Below are positions 17,414 through 26,383 of a stretch of 64,000 nt of DNA, piece by piece. Source of the stretch: Myxococcales bacterium. GTDB lineage: Bacteria > Myxococcota_A > Polyangia > Polyangiales > Polyangiaceae. The position numbers and the translations under genes were made by a program. The stretch covers positions 1 to 64,000 of the forward strand of contig CANJCO010000006.1 in NCBI GenBank assembly GCA_947473045.1, in the 5' to 3' direction. The stretch's first letter is position 1. Every line of letters starts with the position of its first letter. Under the pieces are notes generated by a model, which did not search any database, was not told where the DNA came from, and worked only from the letters and a program-made list of their open reading frames with translations.

Positions 17414-19027
17414 ATGGCGGCGACCGACCCGACGAATGGCCCGGCTCCGCCACTGCAGCCGAAGGCGAAGGCGCGGTTCGCTGCGATCGACGTCGGCTCG
17501 AACGCCATGCGCATGCGCATCGTCGAGGCGAGCGCGCCCGATCGAAGCGGTCCTGCGTCGCGCAGCGCCACCGCGTGGCGCGAAGTAAAGAGCGAGCGCG
17601 CGTCGGTGCGGCTGGGCACCGAAGTCTTCACGACCGGACGGCTCGCGCCCGCATCGATCGGCGCAGCGTGCGCGGCCCTCAAGGGGTTTCGCGAAGCGAT
17701 GGACGACGCGAAGGTCGACGCTTACCGCGCCACGGCCACGAGCGCAGTTCGCGAGGCTGAAAACGGCGCCACGCTCGTGGAGCGCGCCCTTCGCGAGGCG
17801 GGCGTGCACCTCGACGTTATCGAGGGCGTTGAAGAGGCCCGCCTGATCGAGCTCGCGGTCGTGCGCAACGTCGACACGCAGGCGCGGCGCGTGATGCTCA
17901 TCGACGTGGGCGGCGGCTCTACAGAGCTGACGCTGCTCGACGACGGCAAGCACGCGTTCTCCATTTCGTTGCCGATCGGCACCGTGCGACTGCTCGAGAC
18001 CCTGCTGCGCGACTCTGGCGGCAAGGGCCTCGACAAGGGACGGCAGCGGCTGCTGTGGGAGATGGTCGATCGCGCGGTCGCGGAGGTGCGCGTGCACCTC
18101 GAAAAGACCAGCTTTGAGCTTCTGATCGGCACCGGCGGCAACATCGAGACGCTCGCCGATCTCTGTCCCGCGAAGGGCGATGCGGGCAGCGACGCGCGCG
18201 CGGCCGACGTCGCGCAAGTGCAGGCGCTCTTCGGAAAGCTCGCAAAAATGACGCCGATCGAGCGACAGCTCACCTACGGCCTCCGCCCCGATCGCGCCGA
18301 CACGATCGTGCCCGCCGCGGCGATCTTTCTGCGCCTCGCGGAAGTGTGGAACGCGGCGACGATCGCGGTGCCCGGAGTTGGCCTCAAAGAGGGCATTCTC
18401 GAGGAGCTCGTCGACAAGCACTTTCACCTCGAAAATCGCGACGAACAAGCCGCGAGCGTGCTCGCCGCGTGCACCCGGCTTGGCCAGCGTTACCACTTCG
18501 ACGAAGCGCACGGCGAGCTGGTCGCGAAGCTCTCGGCGCAGCTGTTTGACGACATGCAGTCGCTGCACGCGTTTGGCGAGCGAGACCGGCTGCTGCTGCG
18601 CGCCGCAGCGCTGCTTCACGACATCGGCGACTTCGTTCGGTACGACGGCCACCACAAGCACACCTACTACCTCGTGCTCAATTCTGACCTGATCGGCCTC
18701 ACGCCGGAAGAACGCGCGATCGTCGCCAACATCGCGCGCTATCATCGCAAGAGCCTCCCCGAGCCGTCCCATCCGAATTTTCGGGAGCTCGACAAAGACG
18801 CGCGCGGGAAAGTCCGCGGGCTCGCCGCAATTCTGCGCATCGCCGACGCGCTCGATCGTGAGCACCTCGGCAAAGTCAGCGGCGTGCGCGCCACGGTCGA
18901 CCGGGCGCGACACCGGCTCGTGCTGTCGATCCAGGGGCGCGAAGATCGCGAACTCGAAGAGTGGACGGTCAAGGCGAAGTCGGAGTTGCTCCGCGAGGTA
19001 TTCGACCTCGACGTGGCCTTCAGCTGA
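17414..19027 (+). CDS. ppx: Ppx/GppA family exopolyphosphatase with C-terminal HD domain
   Basis: 537 residues. The ASKHA-fold N-terminal half has the phosphate-binding loops AAIDVGSNAMRMRI and LIDVGGGSTELTLLDDG and the conserved VIEGVEEARLIELAV and IGTVRLLETL. GTGGNIETLADLCP follows. The C-terminal half (from ~345) is HD-like (LLRAAALLHDIGDFVRYDGHHKHTYYL, ANIARYHRKSLPEPSHP). It hydrolyses polyphosphate and/or pppGpp; the size and HD extension match the long Ppx form. The N-terminal 20 residues are Pro/Ala-rich and probably disordered. The lipoprotein gene downstream is only about 50 bases away. Confidence 0.92.
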   Translation: MAATDPTNGPAPPLQPKAKARFAAIDVGSNAMRMRIVEASAPDRSGPASRSATAWREVKSERASVRLGTEVFTTGRLAPASIGAACAALKGFREAMDDAKVDAYRATATSAVREAENGATLVERALREAGVHLDVIEGVEEARLIELAVVRNVDTQARRVMLIDVGGGSTELTLLDDGKHAFSISLPIGTVRLLETLLRDSGGKGLDKGRQRLLWEMVDRAVAEVRVHLEKTSFELLIGTGGNIETLADLCPAKGDAGSDARAADVAQVQALFGKLAKMTPIERQLTYGLRPDRADTIVPAAAIFLRLAEVWNAATIAVPGVGLKEGILEELVDKHFHLENRDEQAASVLAACTRLGQRYHFDEAHGELVAKLSAQLFDDMQSLHAFGERDRLLLRAAALLHDIGDFVRYDGHHKHTYYLVLNSDLIGLTPEERAIVANIARYHRKSLPEPSHPNFRELDKDARGKVRGLAAILRIADALDREHLGKVSGVRATVDRARHRLVLSIQGREDRELEEWTVKAKSELLREVFDLDVAFS

Positions 19028-19075
19028 CGAAAATTGCGTGTGGCGACGCACTTCACGAGGCTATCGTACCCGCCC

Positions 19076-19702
19076 ATGCGCAGAGGTTCCGTAGCCGTCG
19101 TCCTCGCGCTGGCTGTGGCTTCCGCGGCTTGCGCAGGGTCGCGCGTGCCCGACGCGAAGACCGCGATTGAGGCCTACGCGCGCGCTGCGGAGAGCGGCGA
19201 CAGCGACGCTCTGTACGGCATGATGACGGAGGCCTCTCAGCGCGGCCTGACGCAGGCGCAGTTGCGCGAAGCAGTGTTGGCCGAGCGCGCCGAACTTGCG
19301 GAGCAAGCGCGCGGTCTGACCGGGAGCGACGCGAGCGTGAAAGCGATCGCGCGGCTGCGTTTCGAAGACGGCGAAGAGGCCGCCCTCGCCCTCGAGGAAG
19401 GTCGCTTTCGCGTTTCGGCGGCGGGCGCCCTGCCCGGCGGCGGACGCACTCCCGAGGAGGCGCTCGATCAGCTGCGGCGCGTGCTCGCGAGGCGCAGCTA
19501 CGCCGGGCTGATGCGCGTGGTGACGCCGCAAACGCGGGCGCTTATCGAGCGCGATTTGCGCTCGCTCGTGGAGGGCCTCGAGAAATCCGACACGCTGTCT
19601 CCTCAGATCACGGGCGACTCGGCGACCGTCAAGGTGCCGGGTGGCCATCAGGTGCGCCTGCGCCGGGACGGTGCGATCTGGCGCGTCGACGACTTTGACT
19701 AG
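19076..19702 (+). CDS. Predicted lipoprotein, function unknown
   Basis: 208 residues starting at ATG 19076 (the track extends upstream to 19034). Signal peptide MRRGSVAVVLALAVASAACAGS, with AAC as lipobox. The mature part has a helical, acidic first half (AIEAYARAAESGDSDALYGMM) and a second half that looks like a small alpha+beta fold (TPEEALDQLRRVLARRSYAGLM... VDDFD), as in NTF2/DUF4878-like lipoproteins; this is a pattern impression only. The TAG stop forms the start of repeat remnant D. Confidence 0.75.
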   Translation: MRRGSVAVVLALAVASAACAGSRVPDAKTAIEAYARAAESGDSDALYGMMTEASQRGLTQAQLREAVLAERAELAEQARGLTGSDASVKAIARLRFEDGEEAALALEEGRFRVSAAGALPGGGRTPEEALDQLRRVLARRSYAGLMRVVTPQTRALIERDLRSLVEGLEKSDTLSPQITGDSATVKVPGGHQVRLRRDGAIWRVDDFD

Positions 19703-19746
19703 CAGGACGTTGAAGCAGCGGCCTGCCAGCGCCAAGCCGCTGGCTA
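19701..19746 (+). repeat. Remnant of the five-hairpin repeat (one end), copy D
   Basis: The sequence TAGCAGGACGTTGAAGCAGC continuing GGCCTGCCAGC matches the hairpin-1 end of copies A and B (CAGGCCGTTGAAG..CGGCCTG). It is followed by a second stem, GCCAGCG/CGCTGGC (19725-19731 and 19738-19744). Hairpins 2-5 are absent. Its two edges are the TAG stop codons of the convergent flanking genes, so it may serve both as a bidirectional terminator. Confidence 0.65.
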
Positions 19747-20538
19747 CTTCGTGTCCGCGCCTCCGGCGATCGCGCGCCGGCGCATCAGAAACGGTGCGTG
19801 AACCTGATCGTCTTTGTAGTTCGAGCAAAGCGCGTACATCGCGACGTTGACGGCGAGTCGAATCGCTCGTTCGCGCTGCGCGTCGCCGCCGGGAGTGACC
19901 GACTGTTCCCACACCCCGGTTGCGCTGCGCGCCAGCGCTCCGCCTACGTCGTGCTGCGAGAAAATCACCTGCGCCGCACCTCCGCGCACAATCGCGTCGA
20001 GGGTCTTTTTACCCGCGACGCGCCCTTCCGCGCGCGACAACAAGTAGAAGCTGCGAAACACGACGTGATCGCTACCCAGCGCGATCGGGACGCTGTCGGG
20101 GAGCACGCGCGCCAACTCGCGGCGGGCGGCTCGACCGAAGTCGCTCGCATCTCCTGAAGGACCGACGCCAGCGTCATCGACAAACATCACGCCTCCGAGC
20201 GTGAAGAAGTTATGAAGACCTGCGATCTCAGCGCTGGTCAGGGCTGCGACGTCGGTGCGCCCGCTCCAGTACACGAACGGCGCGTGGCTGATTTCGGGAG
20301 CGTCGGCGCGCACACGCGAAGGTGCGAGGCGTGCGGGCGCGCTGGTTCGTTGCACCAACTCCCAGGCCCAACGGGCCGCCGCGGTGGGGTACGCTGCGTC
20401 GGTCTGGCTACCCGTCAGCAGCACGCGCGGATCGAACGCGCCCACTTCGCCGAATGCGCGCGCAGGTGCAGGCGTCAGCGCCAAAAGCGCTGCAGCGAGT
20501 GCTGCGAGCACCATCCACAACGCGCTGCCGACCCTCAC
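19744..20538 (-). CDS. DUF4159-type exported protein
   Basis: 264 residues with a signal peptide (VLAALAAALLALTPAPARAFG). The mature part matches DUF4159 as remembered: FDPRVLLTGSQTDAAYPTAA, then an Ala-rich helix, APFVYWSGRTD, and the GATase-like core LHNFFTLGGVMFVDDAG. DUF4159 genes usually accompany VWA/GATase-like membrane proteins, and here the VWA gene is divergent 35 bases away. Periplasmic location inferred. GTG start at 20538. No catalytic residues can be named. Role unknown, probably in an envelope-associated MoxR/VWA-type assembly. Confidence 0.75.
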   Translation of the reverse strand: MRVGSALWMVLAALAAALLALTPAPARAFGEVGAFDPRVLLTGSQTDAAYPTAAARWAWELVQRTSAPARLAPSRVRADAPEISHAPFVYWSGRTDVAALTSAEIAGLHNFFTLGGVMFVDDAGVGPSGDASDFGRAARRELARVLPDSVPIALGSDHVVFRSFYLLSRAEGRVAGKKTLDAIVRGGAAQVIFSQHDVGGALARSATGVWEQSVTPGGDAQRERAIRLAVNVAMYALCSNYKDDQVHAPFLMRRRAIAGGADTK

Positions 20539-20573
20539 CCGGCAACGAGTAGCGCGTGCTATGGGGGAAGTCG

Positions 20574-22823
20574 ATGCGAACGTCTCTGGCAGCGCTCGCC
20601 GCTCCTGCGGCTACGGGCGACCCTTCGACGCGCCTTGCAGCCAGCTCCGACCTGCCTCCGTGGCTCCTCGGGGCCACCGCCGTGCTTGCGCTGGCAAGCC
20701 TCGTGCTGCTCGCGGTCGAGATGCGAAGGCGCGAGCGCGGCGGTCTGCTTATCGCCGCGACCGGCCTGCTTGCGATCGGAGCGCTCGTGCTGGCAGTGCT
20801 GAGGCCCGTAAGGATTGCAGCGAGAGAGAGCGTCGTGGGAGCGCGCGTCGTCGTGCTCGCCGACACGTCGCGATCGATGGCGTTAAAAGACGGCTCCGGC
20901 TCGCGCGCAGACGCCCGCGATCGCGCGATCGCCAGCCTCTCAAAGCAAAGCGATCAAGTGCGTCTGGTAACGCTCGGGTTCGGCGACGGGCCCGCTTTGC
21001 CGTGGTCTGCCGGCGCGCCGTCGATCGCTGCGCGGAGCGACCTCGGCACAGCGGTGCGCAGCCTCGCGGCGTCTCCCGACGAACGCCCTGCCGCGATCGT
21101 GCTCGTGTCCGACGGGCGCCTGGACGATCCCCCGGAGGCAGCCGGCGTCGCGGCGATGCGCGCGCTCGGCGATGAGCTGAAGGTCCCGGTTCACGTGATC
21201 GCGACCACGCGGAGCGCTCCCGCCGACGCGAGCATCCGGCGCGTGGGACTCGCGGGAGCGGCGGTCGCCCATGTGCCGCTACCGCTTCGCATCGAGGTTG
21301 GCTGCGACGGCGGCCTCGCATGTGATGAGTTGACGGTCACGGCGCGCGAGCTGCGCGAAGACGGTACGCCGGCGCTGCTCGCGTCCGGGTTGGCCCATGT
21401 CGACAGGACCGGGCACGCGACGCTGGATTTGACCGTCACGCTCGAACGCGCGGGCATCCACGTGCTCGAGGTGGCGCTCACGCCGCCATCCGGCGACACC
21501 ATCGCCGGCAACGATCGAAGGCTGCTTCCGATCACCGTGTCGCGCGAGCGCGTGCGCGTGCTGCACGTCGCAGGACGTCCGACCAACGACGTTCGCGCCC
21601 TGCGTGAATGGCTGAAATCCGATGCGTCCGTCGATGTCGTCGCGTTCTTCATCCTGCGCACGCCGACCGACGCTACGAACGCGTCGCAGGACGAGCTCGC
21701 GCTGATTCCGTTCCCCGTCGACGAGCTGTTCAGCGAGCACCTGCCGAGCTTCGACGCCGTGGTTTTGCAGGACTTCGACGCACAGCCCTATGGCCTCGAG
21801 CGGCACCTGCCCGCGGTCGCATCTTATGTCCGCAGCGGCGGCGGACTCATCATGGTCGGCGGCGCGAACTCCTTCGTCGCGGGCGGCTATGCGGGCTCAC
21901 CGCTCGCCGGCGTGCTGCCCATCGCACTCGATGGATCATCCGGTGCGACCGCCGCAGACACGGCGACGTTTCAACCTTCGTGGTCCGAGGCCGCTCGAGC
22001 CGCACCGCTGCTCGCGGCGCTGAAGGGCGTCGTCGGCGACGAGCTTCCCGTCATGCCGGGAGCCAACGTGCTCGGTGACGTTCGTCCGGGCGGCGTAGCG
22101 CTGTGGACGCACCCGTTCCGCAAGACCGCATCCGGCGCGCCGATGCCGGTTCTCGCGATCGGCGAGCAAGGCAACGGCCGAAGCATCGCGCTCGGAATCG
22201 ATGGCGCATGGCGGCTGCGCTTTTCGGATCTCGCGGCCCGCACTTCGGGGCGAGGCTACGGCGCGATGTGGGACGGACTGCTCGGTTGGCTCATGCGCGA
22301 TCCCCGCTTCGAGCCCGCGCAAATCGAAATCGCCGCGTGCGTCGCCGATGTCCCCAGCTCGCTCCGCGTGCGCGCAGAAGCGCTCGGAAAGGCCCGTGCC
22401 GACATCACCATCGAAGTGTCACGGATGGACGCGCAAATGCCTCCGATTCACCTCGAGAAGAAAGACGCCGCGCTCGGCGAACCGGTCGACGTGGCGCTGC
22501 CTGCGCTCGCCGAAGGAGGCTACGCCGCGCGCGTGACGTTTGGCACCGGCAGCGCCACGCTCAGGCAGTTCGCTTGCGAGGCTGGCGGAGATGAGTGGGC
22601 GGACTCCCGGCCCGATGGCGATCGGCTCGAGCAGCTCGCAAAGACCACAGGAGGCCGATTCTTCTGGGCCGATCAGCGCGTCGCCGTGCCGCTGCCCGCG
22701 CCAACCGTGGTCAGTTCCGAGCGACACGTCGTGCCCCTCGCACCGCCGTGGTTGTGGGCGCTCATCGCAGCGCTCGCTTTCGGCGCACACGCGATCGCCA
22801 GGCGCCGCGGAGGGCTCACGTGA
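20574..22823 (+). CDS. Membrane-anchored VWA and glutamine-amidotransferase-like protein
   Basis: 749 residues. Two N-terminal membrane helices (LPPWLLGATAVLALASLVLL and GLLIAATGLLAIGALVLAVL) precede a von Willebrand A domain with an intact MIDAS motif (VVLADTSRSMALKDG). A Ig-like region and a class I GATase-like domain follow (FDAVVLQDFDAQPYGLERHLP, SGGGLIMVGGANSFVAGGY; no catalytic Cys seen at the nucleophile elbow). A last membrane helix (PPWLWALIAALAFGAHAIA) comes before a basic tail. GGGGGA precedes the ATG at 20574. It is coupled by a 4-base overlap (GTGA) to the HEAT protein. No MoxR ATPase or DUF58 gene is in the window. Confidence 0.85.
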   Translation: MRTSLAALAAPAATGDPSTRLAASSDLPPWLLGATAVLALASLVLLAVEMRRRERGGLLIAATGLLAIGALVLAVLRPVRIAARESVVGARVVVLADTSRSMALKDGSGSRADARDRAIASLSKQSDQVRLVTLGFGDGPALPWSAGAPSIAARSDLGTAVRSLAASPDERPAAIVLVSDGRLDDPPEAAGVAAMRALGDELKVPVHVIATTRSAPADASIRRVGLAGAAVAHVPLPLRIEVGCDGGLACDELTVTARELREDGTPALLASGLAHVDRTGHATLDLTVTLERAGIHVLEVALTPPSGDTIAGNDRRLLPITVSRERVRVLHVAGRPTNDVRALREWLKSDASVDVVAFFILRTPTDATNASQDELALIPFPVDELFSEHLPSFDAVVLQDFDAQPYGLERHLPAVASYVRSGGGLIMVGGANSFVAGGYAGSPLAGVLPIALDGSSGATAADTATFQPSWSEAARAAPLLAALKGVVGDELPVMPGANVLGDVRPGGVALWTHPFRKTASGAPMPVLAIGEQGNGRSIALGIDGAWRLRFSDLAARTSGRGYGAMWDGLLGWLMRDPRFEPAQIEIAACVADVPSSLRVRAEALGKARADITIEVSRMDAQMPPIHLEKKDAALGEPVDVALPALAEGGYAARVTFGTGSATLRQFACEAGGDEWADSRPDGDRLEQLAKTTGGRFFWADQRVAVPLPAPTVVSSERHVVPLAPPWLWALIAALAFGAHAIARRRGGLT

Positions 22824-25345
22824 TCCGCCGTCGACTCGCTCGCGCACGCGCCCGTGCTACAATTTGCGTTGTGCGTGGCTTCGCGCTCGCGGTGGTGTTC
22901 GGGCTCGCAGGTTTCGCGACGCCCGCGCACGCGCTGAGCTGGCCCGACGTGGCAGACCGCGTCGAGAAAAACCTCGCCTCGCCCGATGCGAGCGCGCGTC
23001 GCGCAGCGGCGGCGGAGCTCGCTACCCTGGGCGGACCCCGGGCTTCCGCCCTCGCCATGCGGGCGCTCGTCGACGTCGACGTCGAGGTCCGCATCGCCGC
23101 CGCAGATGCAGCCCTTCGACTCGACCTCTCAGCGGCGACCGACGTCGTGCTCCCGTGGTTGGGCGATCGCGAATCGCGGCTTCGCGTAAAGGCCTGCGAG
23201 GTCGCGCGCGCCTTGCCCAGCGAGCACGGCCCCGCGCTCCTTGGTCGCGCGCTCGCAGATGCCGAGGCATCGGTCCGCGCGGCCGCAGCAGACGCGCTCG
23301 GCGGCTCCGGCTCACCGGAGGCCGTGCCGCCGCTGCTCGGAAAACTCGATGATGCCTCCCCGGTCGTCCGAGCGCGCGTCATCCGGGCCCTCGCGCAGCT
23401 CGCCGACAGCCGCGCGGTGATTCCGCTCGTTGGCAAGGTCCAGGACTCGGTCGGCGATGTTCGACGAGAAGTCGCGCGCGCGCTGGGCGAGCTCGGCGAT
23501 ACGCGGGCTTCGCAGGCTCTGCTGCTGCAGCTTCGCGACAACCTTCCCGAGGTGCGTATCGATGCCATCGCCGCGCTAGGGCGCCTTCGATCCAGCGATG
23601 CAGTCGACGCGCTCGCTCCGCTTTCGACTGATCGCAACCCCGCGCTGCGAATGGCGGCCATCGCCGCGCTCGGCAGAATTGGCACAGCGGAAGCCGTACG
23701 AGCGCTCGTTGCAAACCTGGGGCGCGCAGAAGACGCGAGCGGCGGCCTCGACGCGACGCCGGTACGCGAGGCGCTCGTAAACGCGGGGCCCACCGCGCTC
23801 GTCGCGATGCGCGAATTGCTCGCGGGTCCGGTAGCGGCGTCGATCGCCACGAGCGCCGCGTGGGTCCTCGGCGCGCTGCGCGCAAGCCAGGAGAGCGGCG
23901 CCCTGATATCGGCGATGCGGCGGGGCGCGCTCCCGCCGGCCGCGTGCCTTCGGGCGCTTTCGCAGACCGGTAGCGACGCCGCGCTTCCCATCGTCCTCGA
24001 ATTCATCGGAGACCCGAACCCTGCCCATCGCGCCGAAGCAGCGCGCGCCGCGGCGTTGCTGTTGCGCCCCGAAGGTCCCGATGGGCGAGCTTTCGAGCCG
24101 ATCGAAAACGCGCAGCGTGATCCACACCATTCGAGCGAGGAGCGCGCAAGCCTCGTTGTGCTGCTCGGGCGCACCGGAGCCGCTCGCGCCGCGGCCACCC
24201 TCGGCGGGCTCGCGCGGTCGCAGGACAGCGCCGTTCGCCGGGCCGCCATCGACGCGCTGACCGACCTCGGAGCGGCCGCAGCCACGCAGAGCGACGTGCT
24301 CGTCGAGCTTGTCAACGACCCCGATTCAACCATTCGGCTCCGCGGAGCGATCGCCCTCGCAGCCGCTGGCGGCAGTCGCGAACGCGACATGCTTACCCGG
24401 CAATTGATCGAACCCGAAGAGCACGACCGCGCCGCGCTGCTCATCGCGCTCGGAGGCATCCTGTCGCGCGAGCCGGGCGATGCAGCGGTGCGTACGCTCG
24501 TGGGAACGCTCGACGCCGCTGCGGGTGCGCAGCGCGACGCGTCGCTTGCGGCCATCGCGAGAGCAAAAAACGGTAGCGCGAGAGCTGCGCTCGCACGCAG
24601 CGCCGCGAGCGAAGACGCCGCCGAGCGTCGAATGGTCGCGTCAATCCTCTCCGCTCAGGCGCCGGCAGACGTGATGCCGCTGGCCGTCGCGCTCGCGTCG
24701 GACTCCGACGCGACGGTGCGCGCCGAGGCAGCGTGGACGCTCGGGAGCCTCGGCAGCGCTGCCGCGGCAACGAAACTCACGGCGCTCACGCGAGATGCAA
24801 ACGTTGATGTCTCGGCGAACGCGGCCGCTGCGCTCGGACGCCTCGCAGCCCGCGACCGGTCGCCAGGCGCGGCGCGCCTCACGTTGTGCCCCCTGCTCGG
24901 CTCAGCTGCGACGCCTGCCAACGCACGCGCAAACGCCCTCGTCGGACTCGCCCTCGCTCACGCGCGCTGCGAAGGCACGGCAAAATTGGAGCTTCGCGCG
25001 CTCCGACACGAAGCCGAAGTCGTCCGCGCCGCGGCCGCACGCGCCCTGCGCACCGATCCATCCCCCGACGACCTGCGCGCGCTCGCACAGTGCGTCACCA
25101 ACGACCGCTCCGCGCGGGTCGCTCGCCGCTGCTCGGAAGGCCCGCGCGCATCAGGCAGCGCCTCGGCCGCAGTCACGGTTTACGTGACCGGCGAGTCAGG
25201 CACCGTCCCCCAACCCGGAGCCGCGTTCCTGCTGGAGATGAGCGACGGTATGTTGCACGCGGGCACCACCGATCGACGGGGCGCCGTCACCGACCCGATG
25301 GCCCCGGCCGGCGAGCTTGTGCTCCGGCGCTCAGCCGCCCCGTGA
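22820..25345 (+). CDS. Exported HEAT-repeat protein with C-terminal beta-sandwich
   Basis: 841 residues from GTG 22820, chosen because GGAGGG lies upstream and the start overlaps the VWA stop (GTGA). A later GTG at 22871 is possible. An Arg-rich N-region and FALAVVFGLAGFATPAHA form the export signal. About 20 HEAT/PBS-lyase-like repeats follow, for example PLLGKLDDASPVVRARVIRA, PLVGKVQDSVGDVRREVARA and LLQLRDNLPEVRIDAIAALG. The last ~65 residues (VTVYVTGESGTVPQPGAAFL...) look like a carboxypeptidase-regulatory-type domain. A scaffold for envelope protein assembly with the VWA/DUF4159 proteins is inferred. Confidence 0.85.
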   Translation: MIRRRLARARARATICVVRGFALAVVFGLAGFATPAHALSWPDVADRVEKNLASPDASARRAAAAELATLGGPRASALAMRALVDVDVEVRIAAADAALRLDLSAATDVVLPWLGDRESRLRVKACEVARALPSEHGPALLGRALADAEASVRAAAADALGGSGSPEAVPPLLGKLDDASPVVRARVIRALAQLADSRAVIPLVGKVQDSVGDVRREVARALGELGDTRASQALLLQLRDNLPEVRIDAIAALGRLRSSDAVDALAPLSTDRNPALRMAAIAALGRIGTAEAVRALVANLGRAEDASGGLDATPVREALVNAGPTALVAMRELLAGPVAASIATSAAWVLGALRASQESGALISAMRRGALPPAACLRALSQTGSDAALPIVLEFIGDPNPAHRAEAARAAALLLRPEGPDGRAFEPIENAQRDPHHSSEERASLVVLLGRTGAARAAATLGGLARSQDSAVRRAAIDALTDLGAAAATQSDVLVELVNDPDSTIRLRGAIALAAAGGSRERDMLTRQLIEPEEHDRAALLIALGGILSREPGDAAVRTLVGTLDAAAGAQRDASLAAIARAKNGSARAALARSAASEDAAERRMVASILSAQAPADVMPLAVALASDSDATVRAEAAWTLGSLGSAAAATKLTALTRDANVDVSANAAAALGRLAARDRSPGAARLTLCPLLGSAATPANARANALVGLALAHARCEGTAKLELRALRHEAEVVRAAAARALRTDPSPDDLRALAQCVTNDRSARVARRCSEGPRASGSASAAVTVYVTGESGTVPQPGAAFLLEMSDGMLHAGTTDRRGAVTDPMAPAGELVLRRSAAP

Positions 25346-25354
25346 CTCGGGCGT

Positions 25355-25726
25355 TCAGCCCTTGAAATAGGCCGCAGCGCACACGTCGTTTTCCCAAATC
25401 TCGACGCGCACGACCGAGAGCCGAACGTCGTCCACTTTCGCCGCGAGGTTGTCGAAGACCACGCGCGCGATGTTTTCCGCGGTCGGATTCACCTCATCGA
25501 ACGGCGCAATTTCGTTGAGGAAGACGTGCTCGTAGGGTTCGACGAGCGCGCGAAGCGTTGGCCCCAGCTCGTTGAAGTCCATCACGAATCCCCGCGAGTC
25601 GAGCTCGGTGGCTCGCACGGTGGCCTTGATGCGCCAGTTGTGCCCGTGAAGGCGTTCTCCCTCGCCGGGCGCAAGCCTGAGCTGGTGCGCTGCAGCGACG
25701 ACGGTCTCGGTGCTGATTTCCCACAT
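25355..25726 (-). CDS. 6-pyruvoyltetrahydropterin synthase/QueD family protein (ExxHGH type)
   Basis: 123-residue T-fold enzyme. Zinc ligands are the His of AAAHQLRL and the two His of LHGHNW. FVMDFNELGP, EHVFLNEIAPF and NPTAENIARVVF are family motifs, with the second catalytic Glu near VRVEIWENDVCAAAY. The QueD/PTPS catalytic Cys (CxxxHGH) is not present: the segment reads GEGERLHGH, with Gly at the Cys position and Glu three residues before HGH. From memory this ExxHGH pattern marks the PTPS-III subgroup, which bypasses FolB in folate synthesis. Queuosine or folate biosynthesis therefore remain open. Confidence 0.85.
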   Translation of the reverse strand: MWEISTETVVAAAHQLRLAPGEGERLHGHNWRIKATVRATELDSRGFVMDFNELGPTLRALVEPYEHVFLNEIAPFDEVNPTAENIARVVFDNLAAKVDDVRLSVVRVEIWENDVCAAAYFKG

Positions 25727-25783
25727 GCTGCGCGCAACCTAGCACTTTCGGCGCGCGACGTGTGCGCATGCTAAGGCTCTCGC

Positions 25784-26383
25784 GTGCGACCGCGACGACG
25801 TAGAGCCCGCAGCGAAGACCCCGAGCGAATCGAGTTCGTGCTCGGGCGCGCCGGCGAGGCGCGATTCGCTCCCAAACCGCCACCGCTGACCGCGCGACAG
25901 TGGGCCCAGGCCGTGGGGCTCCGCATCGCAGATCGCACCAAGCCCCTGTCGCTCGAGCGCGGCACTTTGGTCGTTCAGGCGGCCTCGTCTACGTGGGCGA
26001 GCGAGCTGTCGATGCTTCGCGATCCAATTCTCGATCGCCTTCGCGCCCAGGGCATCGAGGTGCGCGAAGTGCGCTTTCGCGTCCAACCGATCGCCCCGCC
26101 GCCGCGCCCGGCCGAACGCCGAAAGACGCGCGCCGTGCCTCCGCCCGCGCCGCTCCCGCCCGAGCTCGCCGCAGCGGTCGCCAATGTGCAGGACGCAGAG
26201 CTCGCGAGCATCATTCGCGACGCCGCGAGCCGAAATCTCGCGTGGCAGGACAACCTCACCCGCGTCAGCGCAGGGCAGCCAGCCGGTCGAGCCCCTCAAG
26301 TCGCTGAAACAGAAAGCGATCCGCCGGCCCGTAGGACGTCACCTGCGCCCGCATCGCCTCGACGTAGGCGCGAAGGCGCGTGA
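25784..26383 (+). CDS. dciA: DciA-like (DUF721) replicative helicase-loader protein
   Basis: 199 residues. The KH-like DUF721 core spans about residues 30-105 (QWAQAVGLRIADRTKPLSLERGTLVVQAASSTWASELSMLRDPILDRLRAQGI), the pattern of DciA, the ancestral bacterial loader of DnaB. The rest is a Pro/Arg-rich, probably disordered tail with a helical patch (ELAAAVANVQDAELASIIRDAASR). GTG start at 25784. The last 119 bases overlap the convergent FHA gene, an unusually long antisense coding overlap carried by the disordered tail. It is divergent from the PTPS-like gene. Confidence 0.82.
   Translation: MRPRRRRARSEDPERIEFVLGRAGEARFAPKPPPLTARQWAQAVGLRIADRTKPLSLERGTLVVQAASSTWASELSMLRDPILDRLRAQGIEVREVRFRVQPIAPPPRPAERRKTRAVPPPAPLPPELAAAVANVQDAELASIIRDAASRNLAWQDNLTRVSAGQPAGRAPQVAETESDPPARRTSPAPASPRRRREGA

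Noticed and set aside
17378-19051. 557-residue minus-strand ORF opposite ppx
   Set aside because: Antisense shadow; ppx has complete Ppx/GppA and HD motifs.
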